A stretch of DNA of 8,750 bases from Piscibacillus sp052246295 (GTDB taxonomy: Bacteria > Bacillota > Bacilli > Bacillales > Alkalibacillaceae). The notes beneath the pieces are model-generated. The model did no database searches, had not been told where the DNA came from, and saw nothing but the letters and a program-made list of their open reading frames with translations. Where the stretch lies: the NCBI GenBank assembly GCA_052246295.1, contig JBQQCO010000042.1, one strand, 5' to 3'. A program made the translations under genes and the position numbers. This document shows positions 1-6,006 of the stretch, one piece after another (positions within the stretch are counted from its first letter, which is position 1; each line of letters opens with the position of its first letter).

Positions 1-728
1 TCCACACCCTCAACGGCAACGAATATACCGTGAATAGGATCAACGCGTGACACCTTACCCATCACAAGGTCTGATTGACGCATACTTTGTAAGCGTTCAA
101 ATGGGTCTTCCATCGTTAATCGACGACTCACTTCAACAAGAACACTGCCATCCTCTTGTTGACTAAATCGTTTCACGACAACTGGAACCGTCATCCCTCG
201 ATCAACTTCGACTGGTAGTTCGTTACGACGATTCCAACTCCACTCACCTTCTTTTAAGAAGCAATCTTGACCTTCAACACGTAGATGAACGGTTTGCGTG
301 CGGATATTAAGGTTTTGGACAACACCTTCATAGACTTTTTCTTGTAAACGTCCTTGCTCGTCTAAGGTACGAATTTCGTTCAAAAAGTTATTCGCTTTTT
401 GTTTATCCGCTTCAATAACCGATACAATCGCAATTTGATTCTCCAGATTCAATTGATGGATTACCACATCATGTTGTGTACCAACAAATCCATTTAACGT
501 TGCAAAATCATGTTCTCTAAAATAATCTCTCGGGCAATAACCTGTGATACCACCCTCTAAATGAAAAATGGCTACTTCTGTTTCTTCGCTACGTGTCGTG
601 CCGTCCTTTTGTTGAACAGGAATAGTCATACGACTAACGGTACGTACAACCCCTTTGACAAGTTCACGATTACGACTTTTAATACTTAACGTTTCAATTT
701 CTTCTCTTGTTAATGGTTCAAGTGCCAT
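1..728 (-). CDS. S1/OB-fold repeat RNA-binding protein (partial, C-terminus outside window)
   Basis: This reading frame is open from an ATG at 728 to the left edge, giving 242 residues, so the protein is truncated by the window. A strong ribosome binding site (GGGAGGA, 744-738) supports the start. Three S1/OB-like beta-barrel segments can be read. The first is at about residues 22-105 (begins ELVKGVV, with IFHLEGGITGYCPRDYF). The second is at about 130-205 (KVYEGVVQNLNIRTQTVHLRVEG ends its first strands). The third starts at about 219 (DLVMGKVSRVDPIHGIFVAVEG) and is cut off. The third is the clearest S1 signature; the first two are divergent. S1 domains bind single-stranded RNA, or DNA in some cases, so an RNA-binding role is likely but the target is unknown. 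The gene is the last visible member of the leftward transfer-like block and sits behind its own promoter and leader hairpin. It is too short so far to be ribosomal protein S1, and its context is not ribosomal. Confidence 0.8.
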   Translation of the reverse strand, partial: MALEPLTREEIETLSIKSRNRELVKGVVRTVSRMTIPVQQKDGTTRSEETEVAIFHLEGGITGYCPRDYFREHDFATLNGFVGTQHDVVIHQLNLENQIAIVSVIEADKQKANNFLNEIRTLDEQGRLQEKVYEGVVQNLNIRTQTVHLRVEGQDCFLKEGEWSWNRRNELPVEVDRGMTVPVVVKRFSQQEDGSVLVEVSRRLTMEDPFERLQSMRQSDLVMGKVSRVDPIHGIFVAVEGV

Positions 729-760
729 AACAATACATCCTCCCTTTGTTTTTTTCCAAC

Positions 761-816
761 AAAAAACGCCCTGTACAAGAAGACACACTTAAGGTGTATC
801 TTCATTGCACAAGGCG
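761..816 (-). terminator. Leader hairpin with U-tract upstream of the S1-repeat gene (copy A)
   Basis: Read leftward, bases 816-794 pair with 788-767 in a stem of about 22 pairs, with one bulged base (804) and a 5-nt loop (793-789), followed by six U (766-761). Three positions are G-U pairs in the leftward RNA (784/798, 775/808, 771/812) but would be A-C mismatches in a rightward RNA, so the structure is selected in the leftward transcript. It lies after the coupling-protein stop codon, so it can end that transcript. It also lies between the promoter at 859-887 and the S1 gene start, so it can act as an attenuator in that gene's leader. It is homologous to the hairpin at 3700-3754. Confidence 0.85.
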
Positions 817-824
817 CTCTTGCG
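808..824 (-). promoter_or_regulatory. Candidate antiterminator hairpin, copy A (AGCGC loop)
   Basis: In the leftward RNA, CGCAAG (824-819) can pair with CUUGUG (813-808) around the loop AGCGC (818-814), giving six pairs, one of them G-U. The 3' arm and loop are also part of the 5' arm of the long terminator hairpin, so the two folds exclude each other. The equivalent stem in copy B (3747-3761) has different bases that still pair. The small stem alone is much weaker than the terminator, so it would need a protein, a ribosome or kinetic folding to matter. The function is inferred. Confidence 0.4.
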
Positions 825-858
825 ACAATAGTGATTGAGTTTTTTATTGATTAATCGT

Positions 859-887
859 ATTATATCGAAATGTTTTTTAAAAAGCAA
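859..887 (-). promoter_or_regulatory. Sigma-A-type promoter for the S1-repeat gene
   Basis: Leftward -35 TTGCTT (887-882), 17-bp spacer, and a perfect -10 TATAAT (864-859). The start of transcription would be near 852, giving a 5' leader of about 124 nt that contains the long hairpin before the ribosome binding site at 744. The promoter sits just downstream of the coupling-protein stop codon. Its layout matches the promoter at 3790-3818. Confidence 0.75.
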
Positions 888-909
888 TATTTAGTTTTAT
901 ATAGTCTAT

Positions 910-3555
910 TTATGAGTCACGTTCGGTCATGAGTGATCGAAGCAATGCATCTGTTGTATCGTCGTTAGGAGGTTCACTTACTTTGAAGTTATGATCATTC
1001 GACGTGGTTGATGACGATTGTCCCTCCATATCTTCTTCATGGTGAAGTTGCTGTTCTGACTCATTTGGTTGAGATAGGTGCTTATCATCAACACCTGTTC
1101 CTGTTTCTCTAGCCGAAGTGTCAAATGCACGTTGGTCAATCACATGATCGTGTTCATCTTTTAAACGATTGTTCTCTTCAGAACGACGATATGATAATGA
1201 CAGAGGTGCTTGAGGACGTTGATGATACTGTACGTCTGACTTCGGGAAGTCGTCATAGTCTACCGTTGGGAGCTCATACTCGTTGACAATCTCCTGTTTA
1301 GTTGACTGTTCTAACTTCTGTTGTTTGTCCTCCTCGACTTGTTCTATGACGTCTTCTAGTGCTTGCTCACTATTTTCAACAGATGTGAATTGGTCATGCT
1401 CAGCATATGAACGGCGAGCCTCTAACCACATCTTAGCCGCTTCTTTTTTAACTCTAATCTTACTCTTTTCAAACTCATCGTACGGCACAAAGTTAGCCGC
1501 AATTCGTTGAACAGGTAGAGGGCGATTATGTTGAACAACCTTTACCGCACATTCAAACGCATCTTGGAACATAATATCTGTTGAACTCATCCGTTCTTCT
1601 TCAACACGTTGATAACTGTTATGTTGACGCACCATCGGATTATCCTGAAGCGGCGATACCACTTGCTCACCACTTTGCTCTTCGTAACGAAATTCTTCAC
1701 CAAACATCTTACTAAAATACTCAGCATCAAAAGCTGGTACATCCCCGTAAACCATACGGTGACGCAAAGTCCCAATCAACGTCGTTAGATAATGCTCGCC
1801 ATAACGGTCTGCCATTTGGGCAATGGTCTGACAGATAACTGTAATAATACATTTATACTTACGACTTTGAGATGGGAATTCTCTAAATGGTTGATACAGA
1901 TAATCGGGCGCTTCATCGACTAATATATGATGATAAGGACTTATATCAGGTTTACGTCTGAACACTGCGTTTTGCAACGATAACAAAACGATTTTCCCAA
2001 GGACGTTCGAAAGATTTTGCATTTCCCCTTTAGCCGTATTACATAATAATATGCCACCCTTCTCTAAGAAGGCATCCATATCAAATTCACTCTTCCCAAA
2101 TAACACTCGTCGAATGAGAGGGTTCGCTCCAATATCATTAAGGATATTCCGTAAACCTTGAACAAACTCTGCTTTGGCATCGTAATATTTTATCTGTCCT
2201 CGATACTTACCTTCCTTGATCGTAACCGCTTCCCCACGTTCACGAACAGGTAATAGATTCATATCAAACCACTCATCCACCTGTTGAATAATTTTCCACT
2301 TGTTATATTCATCACGATCTTCAATCGAATCTATATCATCTGGGATTCGTTTCTTCAGTTGCTCGTGCATATAACGAACAACTTGAGGGTTGTTATACAT
2401 ATCTAGCAACATATCAAACGTTACTTCTTTTTCTTCATCGTGCATCTTTAATAAGTAGACGTACTCTTTTAAATGGGACCTCTGACTTTGCTCAAAAAAG
2501 AAGTTAGCTCCGTCACCCGCTTCATTCAACCCTTCGATAACTTGGGCCATCGCTTCAGCTACTGTTTCAACTGGCCCCTTCATGGGATTGAAATTAGGTG
2601 TATTCGGATCAAGTGGGTTAATATACGTGATGGATTCATCAGGGATGCCATGTGCTTTAACTAGTTTATAAGCTTTCTGACATAGATCATTAGACGGCTC
2701 AATAATACTGATGCCATTCAAGTAACTGCCTTTAACGTCTTCAGTGTCATAGTCTTCACGTTGACTAATCTTAGGATAATCATTAATAAATCTAGTAATG
2801 TGATGCAGATCTTGATTAATCAAAGGTAGAGCCAAAGTAGCGGTCTTACCAGAACCGATTGAACCTATGATTATATTATTTAATGTTCTGTCTTTTCCAG
2901 GTTGAACGACATACTCTTTGGTATCTAAGTTTCGTCCAAGTTTAACATCTGGAAGATTATTAGTCTTTTCAATGCTCTCAAACTTTTCAAGAAATCGACC
3001 CGTCCATTTGAAATCTTTAAACGATAAATCCAAATCATCACGATAGGATTGATAGGTATTGATCCCAATCATCGTGAGAATAAAGGTTGCCGACAAAGGA
3101 AAAATCATCATCATGAGGAAGGCTGTATTCGTCTCAGGCATAACAGCTTCCATAAAGGCACTTCCCTCTACATCAACATACGTTAATAGTTCTTGTATAA
3201 ACGGAAGAACGTTGACAATAAACATTTTGAACGACAACCACAAGAATGACGTAGCTAGACCTAACCACGTCAATAAGAAATAACTTCGCCGTAGCGTTAA
3301 ATGCTCGAATAACTTAACACGTGTTGATAATAAAAATCCAAATAAAATAACCCCATTCGCTAAAGCATATAACCAAAACGAAATCGTCATAGGCTCTAGT
3401 AGAAAAGGAATATGAACAACGGACTGCGAATAACTCGCATAAAGCAAGTTGCCTGCATTAACTAATGTAGCCACAAACCAATAGATTGTAAACAAGAAAA
3501 AAGAAAGAGATAGGATAAGCGGCAACTTTCTATAAACGTTTTGAAAGATTTTCAA
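910..3555 (-). CDS. VirD4/TraG/TcpA-like type IV coupling ATPase for conjugation
   Basis: An 881-residue membrane ATPase expected to recruit the relaxase-DNA complex to a type IV secretion channel. Four hydrophobic segments are visible at about residues 11-34, 58-78, 93-120 and 145-165. Next come a Walker A motif (GSIGSGKT, 231-238), a Walker B strand ending in DEAP (HHILVDEAPDYL, 542-553), and a CQTIAQM segment (575-581) that fits the conserved Q-containing motif of the VirD4/FtsK fold. The tail from about 720 is acidic, polar and probably disordered, a usual place for substrate contacts. The only suitable start is TTG at 3555, served by AAGGTG (3566-3561). The 33-aa membrane peptide lies 25 nt upstream. 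The hairpin at 761-816 is the first terminator after the gene. The family assignment rests on motifs and topology; whether the protein is still transfer-active cannot be judged. Confidence 0.9.
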   Translation of the reverse strand: MKIFQNVYRKLPLILSLSFFLFTIYWFVATLVNAGNLLYASYSQSVVHIPFLLEPMTISFWLYALANGVILFGFLLSTRVKLFEHLTLRRSYFLLTWLGLATSFLWLSFKMFIVNVLPFIQELLTYVDVEGSAFMEAVMPETNTAFLMMMIFPLSATFILTMIGINTYQSYRDDLDLSFKDFKWTGRFLEKFESIEKTNNLPDVKLGRNLDTKEYVVQPGKDRTLNNIIIGSIGSGKTATLALPLINQDLHHITRFINDYPKISQREDYDTEDVKGSYLNGISIIEPSNDLCQKAYKLVKAHGIPDESITYINPLDPNTPNFNPMKGPVETVAEAMAQVIEGLNEAGDGANFFFEQSQRSHLKEYVYLLKMHDEEKEVTFDMLLDMYNNPQVVRYMHEQLKKRIPDDIDSIEDRDEYNKWKIIQQVDEWFDMNLLPVRERGEAVTIKEGKYRGQIKYYDAKAEFVQGLRNILNDIGANPLIRRVLFGKSEFDMDAFLEKGGILLCNTAKGEMQNLSNVLGKIVLLSLQNAVFRRKPDISPYHHILVDEAPDYLYQPFREFPSQSRKYKCIITVICQTIAQMADRYGEHYLTTLIGTLRHRMVYGDVPAFDAEYFSKMFGEEFRYEEQSGEQVVSPLQDNPMVRQHNSYQRVEEERMSSTDIMFQDAFECAVKVVQHNRPLPVQRIAANFVPYDEFEKSKIRVKKEAAKMWLEARRSYAEHDQFTSVENSEQALEDVIEQVEEDKQQKLEQSTKQEIVNEYELPTVDYDDFPKSDVQYHQRPQAPLSLSYRRSEENNRLKDEHDHVIDQRAFDTSARETGTGVDDKHLSQPNESEQQLHHEEDMEGQSSSTTSNDHNFKVSEPPNDDTTDALLRSLMTERDS

Positions 3556-3580
3556 AACTTCACCTTCTTTCGTATGATAT

Positions 3581-3682
3581 TCAATTCTTATGAACGTAAA
3601 TAAAACTCATAATTAATGTGACTAATAGAATTAAGTCAAAAATGATTAATGCTACATAGTAGCGGAACTTGCTGTCTTTCAA
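3581..3682 (-). CDS. Small single-pass membrane protein (33 aa), unknown function
   Basis: A 33-codon frame starts with TTG at 3682 (MKDSKFRYY...) and ends with TGA at 3583-3581. A G-run that can pair with the anti-Shine-Dalgarno sequence (GGGGGGA, 3693-3687) lies 4 nt upstream of the start. Residues 1-7 are charged or polar, about 8-29 form one continuous hydrophobic helix, and the tail ends YVHKN. That is typical of a tiny inner-membrane protein. It is placed 25 nt before the coupling ATPase, with no terminator between, so the two are probably co-transcribed from the promoter at 3790-3818. It could be a membrane partner of the ATPase; this is inference. An alternative overlapping frame (3636-3743) is discussed under findings. 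A frame this short could also be chance, but the ribosome binding site, composition and position argue for it. Confidence 0.55.
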   Translation of the reverse strand: MKDSKFRYYVALIIFDLILLVTLIMSFIYVHKN

Positions 3683-3699
3683 TTAATCCCCCCACAATT

Positions 3700-3754
3700 A
3701 AAAACACCCCACACAACAAGAGACACACGACATGTCTCTTCATTGTATAGGGCG
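3700..3754 (-). terminator. Leader hairpin with U-tract upstream of the membrane peptide and coupling ATPase (copy B)
   Basis: In the leftward RNA, 3754-3743 pairs with 3716-3705 and 3740-3733 pairs with 3725-3718, with a small internal loop (3742-3741 against 3717) and a 7-nt apical loop (3732-3726). Five U follow (3704-3700). Three pairs (3753/3706, 3749/3710, 3747/3712) are G-U in the leftward RNA only. The hairpin follows the replication-relaxation gene and precedes the ribosome binding site of the 33-aa peptide. It also lies about 30 nt after the start predicted from the promoter at 3790-3818. It may therefore both terminate the upstream gene and attenuate the downstream ones. Confidence 0.85.
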
Positions 3755-3761
3755 CTCCTAT
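3747..3761 (-). promoter_or_regulatory. Candidate antiterminator hairpin, copy B (AGCGC loop)
   Basis: In the leftward RNA, AUAGG (3761-3757) pairs perfectly with CCUAU (3751-3747) around the loop AGCGC (3756-3752). It occupies the same place relative to the long hairpin as copy A at 808-824 and has the same loop, but the stem bases differ and remain complementary. It excludes the terminator fold because it uses that hairpin's 5' arm. The function is inferred from this covariation. Confidence 0.4.
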
Positions 3762-3789
3762 TCTAATAGATTAATATGTTGTCGCCATT

Positions 3790-3818
3790 ATTATACAAAA
3801 TCAAGTTCAAAAAGGCAA
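3790..3818 (-). promoter_or_regulatory. Sigma-A-type promoter for the membrane peptide and coupling ATPase
   Basis: Leftward -35 TTGCCT (3818-3813), 17-bp spacer, and a perfect -10 TATAAT (3795-3790). The expected start is near 3783, about 30 nt before hairpin copy B. The promoter begins directly behind the stop codon of the replication-relaxation gene. Its near-identity in layout to 859-887 suggests that the whole promoter-leader-hairpin cassette was duplicated. Confidence 0.75.
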
Positions 3819-3824
3819 TAAACA

Positions 3825-5198
3825 CTACACATCTTCGGTGGTGACTCGCCCTCTCGCTAAGACACTGGCAAAATCAATCACTTCTTTATCTCCATGTAAA
3901 CCCACTTCACGATAGAATAAAGGGAATGAGCCATGAGCGTTAATAGCTTGATCAGGATAAGTAGACATTAATTGACGGTATAAATATTCTCGTGTATCAC
4001 TCCCCTGGGATATTACTTCCGTTGGTAAAACGCCATCATACATTGAACGCTCATTAGCAAATACAGCGACAAATAAATCGATAGATTGGTGATTTGATTC
4101 TAAGAAGCGGGATATTCGACCAAACGAATGCGCATCTCCTTCAATCAACGGTATAAAAGCTAACTCTCTCGAAAAACCCGTTTCTTTATTTTTAAACGTA
4201 GTAATCGCAATATCATCTCGCCATTCCGCTTCACTAATCTCATAAGATGAATGTTCTATTTGTGTCTCAATATCTGTTAAGAGGGCTTCGACATATTCAA
4301 TAGGTTCATCCCCTAAATCATCAAATAAACGTAATACACTACGTTCTTCAACAATAGAGCGTAATGGTAGAGCCCATACCTTTACGTTGTCCGGTAAATC
4401 ATAATCCACAAAAGATTGTTGGATGGTTCGGAGTCTTCTTTTTCGTTGTGAAGGAAAGATAGAATTTGTTGGCAAACTATCATCAACCACGACAAACACA
4501 ACAATGTGTTGACATTCCGGTTTTAACTCACCTAAACGCTTGTAACGTTCCCACTTTTCGCGGAAACGTGGCATCCTCTCACTACCTGTATCAACCTCAA
4601 TATAAATAAACCTGTTGTCAGCTAACTCGTGAATAAAATCAGGTGAAACAATTAATTCATTTCCCTCCAACAGTAGTGAGAAATCAAACGCTTTACCATA
4701 TCCCCCACCAGAACTATATCCGTAAGTGAAAGGCATAAGACGACTTGACACTTCGCTAGTTAATACTGAGTGATCAGAGATACTTTTACCCATCACCGAT
4801 GTCAATGAAGGTTTGCGATAATTAACATATCTTGTGTACTCAGACTGAGTTATAAACTCAGTTAATAACAATATATCCAGTCCTCGTTTCCCCATATAGG
4901 CAATCTTTTTTGTGCTCCAAGGTGTAATCTGTACATAATCAACTGTACGCAACAACTTATGGTCAACAAATTTTCGAATACGATTATAAAAACTATACTT
5001 AGGTTTGGCTTGATGCAACTTAAAAAAACGATACAGTTGTTCTAATGTAGCAATACGATGTTTGGCTAGAAAGTATAATATGTGCAACTCTTCTCGAGAT
5101 AATTCAATCCCTTTTTCTTCATTCGTACGTCCATCAATAACTTTATATTTGGTTTTAACATTTCCTTTTTCTTTACGTTTAATTTCCTTTAATTCCAT
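3825..5198 (-). CDS. Replication-relaxation family protein (winged helix plus PD...ExD domain)
   Basis: A 457-residue protein starting at ATG 5198 with GAAGGGTG upstream. Residues about 34-88 form a winged-helix-like segment (LSREELHILYFLAKHRIATL...), with YMGKRGLDIL at 101-110. The second part carries the pattern usual for the replication-relaxation family of plasmid proteins: SDHSVLTSEV (141-150), PDFIHEL (186-192), IEVDTGSE (200-207) and a following KWERY (215-219), then a beta strand HIVVFVVVDD (231-240). The family is found on Firmicutes plasmids and integrative elements beside transfer or replication genes, but its biochemical role is poorly defined. The D187...E201-x-D203 arrangement resembles a PD-(D/E)xK-like core without the usual lysine, so nuclease activity is uncertain. 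The gene is the first of the leftward block and has its own candidate promoter at 5238-5266. An accessory role in DNA processing for transfer or in replication is plausible. The C-terminal 150 residues are not recognised. Confidence 0.75.
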   Translation of the reverse strand: MELKEIKRKEKGNVKTKYKVIDGRTNEEKGIELSREELHILYFLAKHRIATLEQLYRFFKLHQAKPKYSFYNRIRKFVDHKLLRTVDYVQITPWSTKKIAYMGKRGLDILLLTEFITQSEYTRYVNYRKPSLTSVMGKSISDHSVLTSEVSSRLMPFTYGYSSGGGYGKAFDFSLLLEGNELIVSPDFIHELADNRFIYIEVDTGSERMPRFREKWERYKRLGELKPECQHIVVFVVVDDSLPTNSIFPSQRKRRLRTIQQSFVDYDLPDNVKVWALPLRSIVEERSVLRLFDDLGDEPIEYVEALLTDIETQIEHSSYEISEAEWRDDIAITTFKNKETGFSRELAFIPLIEGDAHSFGRISRFLESNHQSIDLFVAVFANERSMYDGVLPTEVISQGSDTREYLYRQLMSTYPDQAINAHGSFPLFYREVGLHGDKEVIDFASVLARGRVTTEDV

Positions 5199-5237
5199 AC
5201 AATCGACACCCTTCTCTATTTACTATTAATATAAGTC

Positions 5238-5266
5238 ATTTTACATACTAGATATGTGTAGGTAAA
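5238..5266 (-). promoter_or_regulatory. Candidate promoter of the replication-relaxation gene
   Basis: Leftward -35 TTTACC (5266-5261), 17-bp spacer, and -10 TAAAAT (5243-5238). This gives a leader of about 33 nt before the ATG at 5198. The -35 is a moderate match. Unlike the two internal promoters of this block, no hairpin follows. The iterons begin about 130 bp upstream. Confidence 0.45.
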
Positions 5267-5397
5267 TAATGTGGAATTATAAGTGATATGTAAATTAATT
5301 TAGTCACGGTGGTTAGCGTGATTTTATATTGGTTAAAATACCAAATAAATACAATATAAACAAGGGTAAACCAAATAACATAGACCTATTACAGTAG

Positions 5398-5474
5398 GTA
5401 ACACCCCCTAAGTAACACCCCTATATAATTCACCCAAGTAACACCCCTTATAAAGCACCTTCAAGTAACACCCC
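5398..5474 (+). repeat. Four iteron-like direct repeats, core GTAACACCCC
   Basis: Exact copies of GTAACACCCC start at 5398, 5412, 5438 and 5465. Three of them are preceded by AA and two are followed by CT, so the fuller unit is AAGTAACACCCCT. The offsets of 14, 26 and 27 bp are irregular. The last copy is followed by GTTAC, making GTAAC-ACCCC-GTTAC. An imperfect inverted repeat (ACCTA at 5384-5388, TAGGT at 5395-5399) overlaps the first copy. Short clustered direct repeats beside a partition locus and an AT-rich block are typical of iterons bound by a replication initiator or a regulator. No initiator gene is in the window. The site could instead regulate the leftward promoter or form part of the transfer origin. 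Confidence 0.7.
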
Positions 5475-5843
5475 GTTACAAATTATGAGACGAGTCGTTT
5501 TCGCACCTATCACTCTTAGAAATTAGGCTGATGGGAAAAATAAAACTTGCAGGTTTATTTCGATCTAGAAAAACAACTCTCTAAAATGAAACATCTACTC
5601 TCATTTTCGGTTCTAAACAGTAACAATCGTCTATCCTCTTCTGTTTCAAATTAGCAACTTCAGTTTAATTGTTATTAAATGAAAAAAAAGCATTGTTCTA
5701 ATTCCCTCACTTTAAAAACAGATTTCAGATTAACACATTCATGGTTCTCTCACCTTAGGTTCCTTATAGTTCTAAACTTTCTTGTTCCCCTCCTGTAAAC
5801 TCAACAATCGTTAATTGAAACAAAGTAGCTGTATAATGCATTT
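5475..5843. other. Intergenic stretch without a firm gene
   Basis: No convincing reading frame is present. Small features only: an inverted repeat AAAATGA/TCATTTT (5583-5589 and 5601-5607), an inverted repeat AATAAA/TTTATT (5539-5544 and 5554-5559), and two 9-bp direct repeats, GTTCTAAAC (5610-5618 and 5769-5777) and AACAATCGT (5622-5630 and 5803-5811). A 17-codon frame at 5531-5584 (MGKIKLAGLF...) has only a weak ribosome binding site. An orphan purine-rich AGGAGGGG sequence exists on the minus strand near 5786-5793 with no start codon at a useful distance. Lying between iterons and an AT-rich repeat block, the stretch may belong to a replication or transfer origin, but nothing here proves it. 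Confidence 0.5.
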
Positions 5844-5859
5844 TTGACTGATTATAATT

Positions 5860-5956
5860 TTATTAAAGATATTAATTTAATAATTATATATAGATAATAT
5901 CTTTATTAAAATTATTTTTATTGAATTATTAAAGATATTAATTTACAATTAATATC
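5860..5956 (+). repeat. AT-rich centromere-like repeat block (probable tubC)
   Basis: The 20-bp unit TTATTAAAGATATTAATTTA occurs identically at 5860-5879 and 5926-5945, exactly 66 bp apart. An inverted copy of the core (TAATATCTTTATTA, 5895-5908, 13 of 14 matching) lies between them. A perfect 9-bp inverted repeat, GATATTAAT (5934-5942) and ATTAATATC (5948-5956) with a 5-bp gap, closes the block. Type III partition loci carry AT-rich TubR-binding repeats directly before tubR, so this is the expected centromere. The second repeat lies between the -35 and -10 of the predicted tubRZ promoter, which fits autorepression by TubR. The extreme AT content also suits a DNA-unwinding site. Confidence 0.75.
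5921..5949 (+). promoter_or_regulatory. Predicted tubRZ promoter embedded in the centromere repeats
   Basis: -35 TTGAAT (5921-5926), 17-bp spacer, -10 TACAAT (5944-5949), with transcription expected to start near 5956. The spacer is almost exactly the second 20-bp repeat and the -10 lies between the arms of the 9-bp inverted repeat. A protein bound here would block RNA polymerase. A second TTGACT at 5844-5849 lacks a good -10 at the right distance. Confidence 0.55.
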
Positions 5957-6006
5957 ATAGCTTAATAGATTAATAAATTAGATTACTTTGAAAGGGTGAT
6001 TTGAAT

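Noticed and set aside
1283..3283. Plus-strand frames opposite the coupling ATPase gene (1283-1510, 2473-2664, 3059-3283)
   Set aside because: They are antisense shadows of a well-supported gene, with no ribosome binding sites or recognisable domains.
3705..3711. ACACCCC in hairpin copy B as a fifth iteron
   Set aside because: Only seven bases match and they are explained by base pairing in the hairpin stem.
5270..5279. DnaA box (TGTGGAATTA)
   Set aside because: It differs from the TTATNCACA consensus at several positions and is a single isolated site.
5398..5474. CRISPR array
   Set aside because: The repeat is only 10-13 bp, the spacing is irregular and short, and no cas gene is present.
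5531..5584. 17-codon frame (MGKIKLAGLF...) as a peptide gene
   Set aside because: The ribosome binding site is weak, no promoter is seen, and a frame this short is expected by chance.
5717..5745. Minus-strand mini-frame of five codons behind AAGGTGA
   Set aside because: Too short to judge and no promoter or attenuator structure nearby supports a leader peptide.
6001..6006. TTG at 6001 as the tubR start
   Set aside because: It is only 1 nt after the AAGGGTGA site; ATG 6007 has normal spacing.
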